40,315 nt of DNA from Streptomyces sp. AC550_RSS872 (lineage in GTDB: Bacteria > Actinomycetota > Actinomycetes > Streptomycetales > Streptomycetaceae): assembly GCF_019049285.1 (NCBI RefSeq), contig NZ_JAGMUL010000031.1, positions 1 through 40,315 of the forward strand, read 5' to 3'. The position numbers and the translations under genes are program-made. The notes under the pieces were generated by a model that had not been told where the DNA came from, did no database searches, and worked only from the letters and a program-made list of their open reading frames with translations. Position 1 is the first letter of the stretch, and each line of letters begins with the position of its first letter. Positions 33,232 to 40,315 of this stretch are shown piece by piece.

Positions 33232-33879
33232 TCAGCCTTGAATGGAGAAGAACAGGGTGTCCATGGTGTGCCCGTGCTGCAGCGCGCTCTGCCATTCATC
33301 GTGTTCGACTTGCATCTTGTCGATGAGCGTCCGGGCCTCATGTGTGAAGGCGTCGTCCAAGCGGTCCAGGACCGCGGCGTAGGCGTTGGCGAGCGGCTTG
33401 GCCTTGGCCAGCGGCAGACGGCCGATGGCCGGGTACCCGTCGATGGGTGACGGAATGTGGAAGGGGATCTCGTCCGGGGGCCCGGCGAACAGGAAGTCGA
33501 GCGGCAGCAGGTCGGCGGGGACGCCGAGGTGCCTCAGTTCGTCGCCCATGTGCCCGAAGAAGGTGGAGGGCTTGGAGTACACGCCGAAATCGACGGGGTC
33601 GGAGCCGCTCCAGTCGATGATGTGCTGGAGCGCCTTGTAGTACGCGTTGCCCACATACTCGCCGTCCGCCTCGGCATGGCCCGCGAGGAGGTGGTCGAGC
33701 GCGTTGGGGATGGTGAGTCCCAGATCGATGTCCTGCCGTTCGAGGCTGAGCTGCTCGGCGTGGGCGTCCTTACGTATGTGATCACGGAGCATGCGCTGCT
33801 GAGTCGCGTCGAGTTCGCCTTGCAGGTAGGACACGACGCGGCTCTGGGTGGCAACGGTCATCGTGATGATGTGACTCAT
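33232..33879 (-). CDS. Soluble protein of the MSHIIT type (DUF7691-like, by recall)
   Basis: 215 residues from ATG 33879; ATG 33888 and 33861 are alternatives. The start MSHIITMTVATQSRVVSYLQ, the middle DHLLAGHAEADGEYVGNAYY and VYSKPSTFFGHMGDELRHLG, and DEIPFHIPSPIDGYPAIGRL are distinctive. Proteins like this are common in Streptomyces genomes near immunity-type genes, as I recall; no biochemical role is known to me. No signal peptide. Confidence 0.72.
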   Translation of the reverse strand: MSHIITMTVATQSRVVSYLQGELDATQQRMLRDHIRKDAHAEQLSLERQDIDLGLTIPNALDHLLAGHAEADGEYVGNAYYKALQHIIDWSGSDPVDFGVYSKPSTFFGHMGDELRHLGVPADLLPLDFLFAGPPDEIPFHIPSPIDGYPAIGRLPLAKAKPLANAYAAVLDRLDDAFTHEARTLIDKMQVEHDEWQSALQHGHTMDTLFFSIQG

Positions 33880-34070
33880 GGGGGTCATGATGTCAGCCGG
33901 TGCGGAGCAGGCTGAGGTTGAGCCACCACGCGATGGAGGTACGAGCCCGGCGTTCGTCACTCGCCTTACGCAGGGGTGGTATGCAGCCATCCGTTGCGGC
34001 GGTCACCGATCCCGTCTTGCGCCCTTCCAGCGGACTTCGCGTTGTCGTCGATGTTGTGACAGCGGTCCTG

Positions 34071-36227
34071 TCAGACGCGGTCGTCGAAGTTGTAGTCCTC
34101 GAAGACCCTTTGCCAGCCCTGTGTCTGGTAGGCCTCCGGGTCGATGAGGTCCAGCCAGTGGCGTAGGTCCGACTCCGTGTCCTCGATCGACCACCAGGAG
34201 GCGCGCCACCAGAAGTAGAGGCGGACCATTGCGACGAACTGGGCGAGGCTGCTTCCGGCCGGCTCGTCCTCGATCCCCGACCAGCCGTCCTGCTGCACCC
34301 GCCCGTCACGGCCGTCGAGGAGGAGTCGCGCTCCTTGCCAGCTGCCGAGGGAGAAGTACGTGGACTCGGTCTCGTCCGGTTTGCCGAAGGGTTCGGTAAC
34401 GGGGGTGAGGCCCGTGTCATCGAGGCTGGTGGTGTCGAGTTCAAGGAGGCCGGTGACGCAGGGGAAGCCGACGTCGGAGAGGAAGGCGCGTGCGTTGCTG
34501 TCGGTGAGGGTGTCCGGCAGGGTCTCCTGCGGGAACCGTCTGACCGCCGCCGATCCGAAGATGTCCGTCAGCCAATCGGTCGTGGGGGCCAGGGCCTGGG
34601 CGGGCAGGTCGGCCCGGGCAAGTGCCGTGTCGGTGCCCACCAGATGCTTGAGGAGGCCTGGAGCGTATTCGTGTCCGGCGTTCTGGTTGATCTCGACCAC
34701 GCAGACTCCGTCCATGGTGGCCAGAGCGATGTGACGGCCCGAGCGCGTGCCCCGAAGGACGTACTCGGGCATGCGGGGCAGATCCACTTCCCCACTGAGG
34801 GCTCCGGCTGGGCGCCACCCCTTGGGCCCCTGGTTCGCGTGCGTGGTGGTGGAGGTGTCCGCGGTCTCATCGGGCTCGGGGTGGGGTGTGCCCGTGCTCA
34901 GGTGCCAGGTTCCGATGTGGTCCTGGCGGGTGCGGGCTGTGACCACAGCGCCGGTCGGGGTGTGCGCGATCCGGAGTGTCCGGACGATCGGGCGGCGGAC
35001 CACTGCGTCCGTGCTGAAGGCGCCGGCGCCGACGCCTTCGGCCCAGAGGGTTCGCCAGGGCAGGATGAGGGGGCCGGCCGCTGCCAGGAGCCGGTCGGCT
35101 GCTGCTGCCTGCGTCGGCCCGGCCTGCTTCAGGGTCAGGTGCAGCAGCGCCAGCCACTCGCCCTGGGACGACGGCTGAACGCCACGGCGCGCCATGTAAT
35201 GGAGGCGGGCCCCGGCGGTTCCCTGCGGGATGGGCCGTGCGTGGAACGCGGCCTCGAACCCTTCGAAGAGCGACTCGTGACCGACCCCGGCGACCGCTGC
35301 CGTGTCCTCGAGGAACGCGTTGAACCGGTCGGCTGCCGCTGCGTGACCGGCCAGGGCGCGCGCGGCGTACCAGCGTATGGCTGCTGGGGCGTCCGCGGCC
35401 GACAGTGCGGTGACTGCGTGCGCGTGCCAGGAACGGGCCTGCTCGGCGGGCATCTGCGTACGCAGTTGCCGGGCCGCTGCCTCCTGCTTGAAGGCGATGA
35501 GGGGAGTGCCGGTCCCGTCGTCCCTCCGGTGGATCCAGTCCCCGGCCACCGGGTCGTCGAGCAGCGACTCCAGCCGGGACCGGGGGATGTCCTGGCCGAG
35601 GGCGGAGCAGAGCAGGGACCACACGGGTATGGGAACGAAGCGGTGCTCGGCCAACGCCAGCGCGTCCAGGGCGGACGACAGGGCCGCGTCCTCGTTCCGG
35701 TCCGCGACGGCTGGCATGCTCTCGAAGCCCCCCTGGAGGACCAGATGCCGTCCGCCCAACTCGTCGGCCCCGCCCGGGGCATCGTCGACTTCGACCAGCA
35801 GGCGCATCCGCAGCCCGCGCGGATGGAACGTGATCAGCGCCCGTGCCACCCGTTCGACCACACGCTGCGGTTCGCGCGAGGTGCGCAGTCGGCCCGCCCA
35901 CTGCGTGTTCGCGAGCACGACCACGGGGTCGCCCTTGATCCGGGCAGCCACGGCGGCGATGTCGCCCTTGAAGGTGTCCAGGGTGGCGATGCCAAGGGCC
36001 GTCGCCACCTCCCGGGCCACCTCCTCCGCTGACCGGCCGGAGCAGTCGACGTACGCCGCGGCCGGGTGGCGGGCGACGACCTCGCGCAGCAGCGCCGTTC
36101 TGCCGCTGCCCGCACGCCCGCCGATCCACAGCCAGGCACTTGTTTCGCGAGGCCGGTCGATCCACCGCAGCGCACGGTTCAGTGCGAGTTCTGCCGTGAC
36201 CTCATCCAGGTTCGGGGTGGTGCTCAT
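34071..36227 (-). CDS. NTPase-like protein fused to a SUKH-4 immunity domain (copy 2)
   Basis: 718 residues. G37-R-A-G-S-G-R-T44 is a better P-loop than copy 1 but still has Arg for Lys. DPVVVLANTQWAGRLRTSRE (about 100-119) occupies exactly the same position as the matching motif in copy 1. A helical middle and a beta stretch follow. The C-terminal 170 residues (AVRRFPQETLPDTLTDSNAR, TYFSLGSWQGARLLLDGRDG) are SUKH-4-like. First gene of the operon running to 29992. Overall identity with copy 1 is low outside these motifs. Confidence 0.8.
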   Translation of the reverse strand: MSTTPNLDEVTAELALNRALRWIDRPRETSAWLWIGGRAGSGRTALLREVVARHPAAAYVDCSGRSAEEVAREVATALGIATLDTFKGDIAAVAARIKGDPVVVLANTQWAGRLRTSREPQRVVERVARALITFHPRGLRMRLLVEVDDAPGGADELGGRHLVLQGGFESMPAVADRNEDAALSSALDALALAEHRFVPIPVWSLLCSALGQDIPRSRLESLLDDPVAGDWIHRRDDGTGTPLIAFKQEAAARQLRTQMPAEQARSWHAHAVTALSAADAPAAIRWYAARALAGHAAAADRFNAFLEDTAAVAGVGHESLFEGFEAAFHARPIPQGTAGARLHYMARRGVQPSSQGEWLALLHLTLKQAGPTQAAAADRLLAAAGPLILPWRTLWAEGVGAGAFSTDAVVRRPIVRTLRIAHTPTGAVVTARTRQDHIGTWHLSTGTPHPEPDETADTSTTTHANQGPKGWRPAGALSGEVDLPRMPEYVLRGTRSGRHIALATMDGVCVVEINQNAGHEYAPGLLKHLVGTDTALARADLPAQALAPTTDWLTDIFGSAAVRRFPQETLPDTLTDSNARAFLSDVGFPCVTGLLELDTTSLDDTGLTPVTEPFGKPDETESTYFSLGSWQGARLLLDGRDGRVQQDGWSGIEDEPAGSSLAQFVAMVRLYFWWRASWWSIEDTESDLRHWLDLIDPEAYQTQGWQRVFEDYNFDDRV

Positions 36228-36262
36228 GCCTCATTCTCTGTGGTGTCACCCACGCCGGCCGT

Positions 36263-36913
36263 TCAGTGCCTACGGCCATGAGTGCGCTCTCGGTGTCCCT
36301 TCACGTCGGGCTGCCCGACGTGGCCCTGGGCGCGCTCGGACTCGCCGAGCCAGAGGTGGGGGACGTACTGCTGGACCGCCGAGACCAGCTCCTGTCGGCA
36401 GGGGGCGGGGAAGGGGAGGCGGTGGCGCAGGCGGGGCAGGTCGGGGTGCAGTGGCTCCTCGTCGCGGACGAGGGTCCACAGGACGGGGTCGTCCCGGTCG
36501 ATGGGGCCGGTGGGGAAGAGTTCCAGGGAGTAGACGGTCTGGCGGCCGAACCTGCTCCAGTACAGGCCGACTCCGGCGAGGCCCTGCCAGGGGATGACGT
36601 TGCGGTGCTTGCCGTTCTCGACCCACAGGCCGGTGGCGTCGACGAGGACCCGGGCACGGCGGTTCGCCCAGTTGGCGATGAAGAGGAACACGCCGAGCGC
36701 ACCGAGCAGCAACATGAGGACGAGACCCGCGTACCCTGCCGGGTTGGACTCCCCCTTCTGGTTCCCGGTAGCAACCACGACAGCGCCGATGGCGCCGGCC
36801 GCACCCAGCGCGATGAGCAGGACGGAGCAGGAGAGACCGGTCATGGCGCCGCGGCGGCCGGTCCGTATGACCGTGGCGTCGGGAGCGGGGGAGGGCGTGT
36901 GCGAAGGCAACAT
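36263..36913 (-). CDS. Two-helix membrane protein with bacterial PH-like domain
   Basis: 216 residues. Helices are LSCSVLLIALGAAGAIGAVVV and GLVLMLLLGALGVFLFIANW. The cytoplasmic part (ARVLVDATGLWVENGKHRNV, then IPWQGLAGVGLYWSRFGRQT) has the strand pattern of a bacterial PH domain. The C-terminal 25 residues are charged and disordered. It is divergent from the leaderless gene at 36953 across 39 bases. Confidence 0.75.
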   Translation of the reverse strand: MLPSHTPSPAPDATVIRTGRRGAMTGLSCSVLLIALGAAGAIGAVVVATGNQKGESNPAGYAGLVLMLLLGALGVFLFIANWANRRARVLVDATGLWVENGKHRNVIPWQGLAGVGLYWSRFGRQTVYSLELFPTGPIDRDDPVLWTLVRDEEPLHPDLPRLRHRLPFPAPCRQELVSAVQQYVPHLWLGESERAQGHVGQPDVKGHRERTHGRRH

Positions 36914-36938
36914 GGTGCGTGAGCTTAGCGAATTGACC

Positions 36939-36944
36939 TACGCT
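36939..36944 (+). promoter_or_regulatory. -10 element for an apparently leaderless gene
   Basis: TACGCT ends 8 bases before ATG 36953. There is no ribosome site. Spacing equals that at 27802-27816. Confidence 0.5.
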
Positions 36945-36952
36945 CCCTCCTC

Positions 36953-37384
36953 ATGACGACGCACGGCCGGGAACGCGGCGCGGAACAGGTACAGACGCAG
37001 GTGCCAGCCGGTGAGGGCGGCCCGATCCCGCCCGGCGTGAAGGAAATGAGGGCGAGTCTCCCAAGGCAGCCGGATCCGGGCCTCGCGAGACAGGGGTCGC
37101 AGCAGTCGCAGCAGGTGCAACAGTCGCAGCGGTCGCATCAGGCGCGGAGCGCTCGCGTGGGGCTCATGGCCGCCGGGGCGTTGGTGGCGCTGGTCTGTCT
37201 CTTCGTGATCGTGGGACGCCTCAGCAGCGGTACGCAGACCGGCGTGGGAACCGTGGTGTACGGCCTGTGCCTCGCCTCCGCCGGTCTCGGTGTGGAGCTG
37301 GCGCGCCGCGGACGGACCCGCCTGGCCATGATGGCGATCATTCTGGCGGCGGCGGGTGCGTCGCTGGCGGACGTTCTGCCCTGA
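36953..37384 (+). CDS. Two-helix membrane protein, paralog of the gene at 27816
   Basis: 143 residues. MTTHGRERGAEQVQ is followed by a Gln/Ser-rich linker (QQSQQVQQSQRSHQARS). Helices are VGLMAAGALVALVCLFVIVG and VVYGLCLASAGLGVELA, then TRLAMMAIILAAAGASLADV. The first 35 coding bases are near-identical to those at 27816, and the loop R-x-G-R-T-R matches. Likely leaderless. Function unknown. Confidence 0.78.
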   Translation: MTTHGRERGAEQVQTQVPAGEGGPIPPGVKEMRASLPRQPDPGLARQGSQQSQQVQQSQRSHQARSARVGLMAAGALVALVCLFVIVGRLSSGTQTGVGTVVYGLCLASAGLGVELARRGRTRLAMMAIILAAAGASLADVLP

Positions 37385-37447
37385 CCCTCCCGGCCTGTCG
37401 TCAGATAGCCGAAGGCCGGCTCAGGCCGTTCCAATCAGGGCGGAGGA

Positions 37448-37984
37448 TCAGACCTTGGTGAAGCACAACGTGTAGTCGAAGCCTCGGCTGTTGCGGTACT
37501 GGATGCCGTAGTCGTACTCCGCCGAGCATTCCTTGCCCTGGCCGGGGAGCAGGGCACCCGTCTTGTACTCGGCCTCGGGCGAGCCACAGTCGACGACCGT
37601 CGGCAGCGGCTCGCCCTGGGGGTCCGCGACCTTGACGCAGTCGCCGATCTCGGGATCGTGCGTCTTGGCCTCTTCGGCCGCCGCGGACGCCGAAGCCTCC
37701 GCCTTCGCCTTGCCGCCGGTCGGGCTGGTGTTGTAGTCCCAGACCCAGTAGCCGACGGCGCCGAACACCGCGATGACGACGACGGCTGACTTCACAGCCC
37801 GCAACAGACCTCCCGGCTGCGGTCGCTGCGGTCGCTGAGGACCGCCGGGCGGCTGCGGCTGCTGCGGATATCCGTACGGAGCCTGCTGTTGTTGCGGGTA
37901 GCCGTACGGCTGCTGCTGCCCGTACGGCTGCTGCGGCTGGCCGTACGGCGGCTGGTTCTGGTACTGCGGTGGAGGCGTGGACAT
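37448..37984 (-). CDS. LppU/SCO3897-type protein with Gln/Tyr-rich tail
   Basis: 178 residues. The cytoplasmic N-terminus is repeats of QPYG and YPQQ units. One helix (AVKSAVVVIAVFGAVGYWVW) follows. The external domain has four cysteines (IGDCVKVADPQGEPLPTVVD, VDCGSPEA, KECSAEYDYG, YTLCFTKV), the pattern of the LppU/SCO3897 family. Function of that family is not known to me. It converges with the gene at 36953. Confidence 0.82.
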   Translation of the reverse strand: MSTPPPQYQNQPPYGQPQQPYGQQQPYGYPQQQQAPYGYPQQPQPPGGPQRPQRPQPGGLLRAVKSAVVVIAVFGAVGYWVWDYNTSPTGGKAKAEASASAAAEEAKTHDPEIGDCVKVADPQGEPLPTVVDCGSPEAEYKTGALLPGQGKECSAEYDYGIQYRNSRGFDYTLCFTKV

Positions 37985-38212
37985 GCCTGGAAGACCCCGT
38001 GGTCGGTCGAACGGATGAAGATCAACGCAGAGTTGAAAGGCACACGCTACCTTTCAACGCTCCCGAGCCCGCGCCCCGGAGCCAGCACTCCCGACCCGGC
38101 GACCTGCCCTCCCGAGAGTCTCCCCGCCCTCTCCACTTCGACCACCGGGGCCCCGCAAGGCACTCACAGGTGACGGGAGATACTTCAGGTGTCGAGAGTC
38201 GAGGAGAAGCCA

Positions 38213-38641
38213 ATGACCAGGAAGCCCGAGAACTCACCCAACCCGCACGGCTCTTCGCAGGAACGCGGTGTGATCGACGAGGCACTCGAACCGGAGCAGA
38301 TCCGTTCCCTGAACTCCGCCCTGCGCAAGCTGTCCGAGACCGAGGGTGCGGGCAAGGAGCTGCAAGAGGCGGCCAAGAAGCTGCTCTCCGGCCGAGTCGC
38401 CCTGCGCGACGCCCTGGACGACCCCGCGGTGTCCCGCGCTCTGGGCGGAGGGCTGGCGTCGCTGCGCGGCCAGTGGGAGTCGCTGTCGGAGGAGCAGCGC
38501 GATCAGGTCAGGCACGGCGAGCCGCTGGACGGCGGTGGCCCCGACTCCGGCCCGTCCGAGCCGAGGCGGTCGGAGGGTGAGGGTTCGCAGTCCGGGAAGA
38601 AGAACCAGGGGCGGCACAGCGGCGGGTTCTCGCTGTACTGA
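38213..38641 (+). CDS. LSG-motif T7SS accessory protein (copy 3)
   Basis: 142 residues from ATG 38213, with GAGGAG 6 bases upstream; GTG 38189 is in frame but its start would contain that ribosome site. Core: EPEQIRSLNSALRKL, then AKKLLSGRVALRDAL. A charged linker ends in GGFSLY, matching GWSLY in copy 2. Probably cytoplasmic. It stands apart from WXG genes, next to the third NTPase. Confidence 0.78.
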   Translation: MTRKPENSPNPHGSSQERGVIDEALEPEQIRSLNSALRKLSETEGAGKELQEAAKKLLSGRVALRDALDDPAVSRALGGGLASLRGQWESLSEEQRDQVRHGEPLDGGGPDSGPSEPRRSEGEGSQSGKKNQGRHSGGFSLY

Positions 38642-38795
38642 TCACGCACACGCCGTAGGCGTGACGATGAACCCCGCAGGCCCGGGCCGGTCACGACTGG
38701 CGCTGTCCGGCGAGCACGATCTCGATGCTGCCGGGCGGTTGGTCGGAACGGCCCGGCGCCGCACGAGGTCGGCATCACGGAGGCCGTCCCGGCGG

Positions 38796-40283
38796 TCAGG
38801 CCGGGCCGGGACCGAACCGGCGGCGAATGGCCTCGGCGTAGTCGGGGAGGCCGTCCTCGACGAACGCGGTCTCCAGCAGGGCGGCGCGCCGCAGGACGGG
38901 CGCCTGGGTGCGGGTCAGCACCGGGGCCGTACGCAAGTACGTACGGGCCGGTGAGGCGAGTTCCGCGATCGGTACGGCCTCGACGGCGGCGCGCAGTGGA
39001 ACCGGATCGGCGTGGACGAACAACCCCGGGTCCGTGAGGAGTTGGGACAGCAGGCCCGCCTCCAGGGTGTGGCTCGCGATGTGGTCGCGTACATAGGGGT
39101 CGGCCTTGCCCCAGTCCTGTTCCGGGACGGCCTCCAGAAGCGCCATCGCGATCCGGGTCTGGGCGGAGCGGACGTCGGAAAGGCCGGCGCGGATCTCGTC
39201 GCCGATGGCCGGATGGACCAGCCGAAGCAGACTGCGCCCGTCGTGTGCCGCCTCCCGGGCGGGCTGAAACGACTCGACGAAGGGTTCCGCCAGCGCACGC
39301 CCGCTCTCGATGACGTCACTCATGTCCTTGCCCGCAAGGGCGTTGACCAGCCGCATCCAGATATCGACCGGCAGACCGTCGCCCTCCGCCAGGGCCAAGG
39401 GCGCCAGAAGGTGGCGCAGGGTCTGCGGGTCCGCCCCGAGGCGGCGGGCGTGCAGGTCGAGCGCGTGGCCGACCGATGTGGGGAGGAGTGCCTCGTCGTA
39501 CGGGGCGTAGGCGCCCGGCCCTCGCAGGATGCTCTGCACGGCGAGTTGCACCGTCAAGGGACTGTTGCCGGCCCGGCGTCCGATCGCCTCGGCGACGGAC
39601 CGTCTCGTCTGCGAGTCGGTGGTGAACGGCAGCTCCGGAGCGCCGAGTTGCGGGTTGAGCAGTGCTTCGGCCTGATGTACCAGGCCCTCGGGGTCCGCCC
39701 ACTGCTGTGCGTCGAGATCGATGACCTGGACGGTACCCGCAGGAAGGCCGGCTGCGAACTCGTCCGCGAGCCGACGGGGCAACTCCGCGAGCAGGCGGAC
39801 CGTCTCGACGGCGGCGAGCGGCCTGAGGATCTCTCGCGTCAGCCGGTCCGGTTCTCCCGCCGCACGCACCGGTCCGGCCCGATCGACGTCCGGAACGACC
39901 ACGGTCACGGGACTTGGGAGGGCTGCCAGCTCGGTGAACACGTCCGATACGTCGTCGGCCGCCAGTCCGAGATGATCGGCGAGAAGCCAGACGACCTGGG
40001 CCGCGGTCAACCCGGCCGCTCCCGGCACGGCGGGCGCGGGCCGTTCGGGCGGCACCGTCGAAGGGTCCAAGTCATCCACGGGGAGCCGCTTGCGGTACTC
40101 CGGGTCGCAGAGCATCAGGAACCCGGTGATCAGATGCGAGCGCCCGCTGCCTGGGGAGCCCGTCAGGACCAGGACACGCGGGGTGCCCGGCCACTCCGTC
40201 CGCCAGGCGGCGAGGGCACGCAGCACTGCCGTGCGGCCGCCTATGTAGGGATGCGGTGCGTAGCCATCGTGTGTGCCAGCCAT
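38796..40283 (-). CDS. P-loop NTPase, third member of the locus family, without SUKH domain
   Basis: 495 residues. G42-S-P-G-S-G-R-S49 is a P-loop, again with Arg for Lys. VTVVVPDVDRAGPVRAAGEP (about 126-145) aligns with the Walker-B-position motif of the two SUKH-4 fusions, but here keeps acidic residues (D132, D134). A helical C-terminal half with tetratricopeptide-like spacing follows. The frame is complete in the window. It could be the active relative of the two degenerate copies. A STAND/AAA-type ATPase role is inference. Confidence 0.78.
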   Translation of the reverse strand: MAGTHDGYAPHPYIGGRTAVLRALAAWRTEWPGTPRVLVLTGSPGSGRSHLITGFLMLCDPEYRKRLPVDDLDPSTVPPERPAPAVPGAAGLTAAQVVWLLADHLGLAADDVSDVFTELAALPSPVTVVVPDVDRAGPVRAAGEPDRLTREILRPLAAVETVRLLAELPRRLADEFAAGLPAGTVQVIDLDAQQWADPEGLVHQAEALLNPQLGAPELPFTTDSQTRRSVAEAIGRRAGNSPLTVQLAVQSILRGPGAYAPYDEALLPTSVGHALDLHARRLGADPQTLRHLLAPLALAEGDGLPVDIWMRLVNALAGKDMSDVIESGRALAEPFVESFQPAREAAHDGRSLLRLVHPAIGDEIRAGLSDVRSAQTRIAMALLEAVPEQDWGKADPYVRDHIASHTLEAGLLSQLLTDPGLFVHADPVPLRAAVEAVPIAELASPARTYLRTAPVLTRTQAPVLRRAALLETAFVEDGLPDYAEAIRRRFGPGPA

Positions 40284-40315
40284 GAGTTTCAGTCCTGGTC
40301 GGGTGGTGGGGGGGG

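Noticed and set aside
32199..36032. Long plus-strand open frames opposite the immunity operon
   Set aside because: They mirror the minus-strand genes codon for codon and show no ribosome site or domain.
1..40315. tRNA genes, rRNA, insertion sequences or integrase
   Set aside because: None recognised on either strand; rearrangement here is inferred from fragments only.

Overview
The window is very GC-rich, with GTG and TTG starts, rare TTA codons and proline- and alanine-rich proteins. Gene content points to a Streptomyces or close actinomycete. It holds one flank of a type VII secretion (ESX/T7SS) locus followed by a long accessory region. The large ATPase EccC and the channel protein EccD are not seen here; they may lie beyond an edge.

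Layout. Positions 1-8427 are the conserved core: the N-terminal part of an SCO5717-type Pro/Gln-rich protein (minus), an unknown protein and EccE (minus), then EccB, EsxB, EsxA and a first mycosin protease (plus). Positions 8430-12550 carry a lower-GC module: a WXG100-size protein, a PPE-like long substrate with a Gly-rich tail, a second mycosin, a frameshifted small membrane gene and a small membrane protein that repeats the second mycosin's tail. Positions 12990-14270 hold a secreted four-Cys protein and eroded minus-strand genes, including a GNAT remnant. Positions 14381-17894 are a five-gene minus-strand substrate operon. Positions 18000-19350 are mostly remnants. Positions 19357-21533 pair a membrane-anchored protein with a third mycosin. 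Two Cys-pair membrane proteins follow (minus). Positions 22931-28235 form a plus-strand substrate module: a WXG100-like protein, a CpnT-N-like protein, two members of an 'LSG' family and a long EspC-like protein, plus small membrane proteins. Positions 29992-36227 form a minus-strand operon of NTPase-SUKH-4 fusions and immunity-like proteins. The right end has a PH-like membrane protein, an LppU-like protein, a third LSG protein and a third NTPase.

How the parts may work together. Three proteases and about nine ESX-type substrate candidates sit beside one set of visible core genes. Several accessory families recur in paralogous copies: four membrane proteins with an extracytoplasmic Cys pair, three LSG-motif proteins, three NTPases sharing a motif at the Walker B position, and two apparently leaderless two-helix proteins. 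I read this as an expanded T7SS accessory island with recurring small cassettes. The functions of most accessory families are unknown, and the statements about them below are inference from sequence pattern alone.
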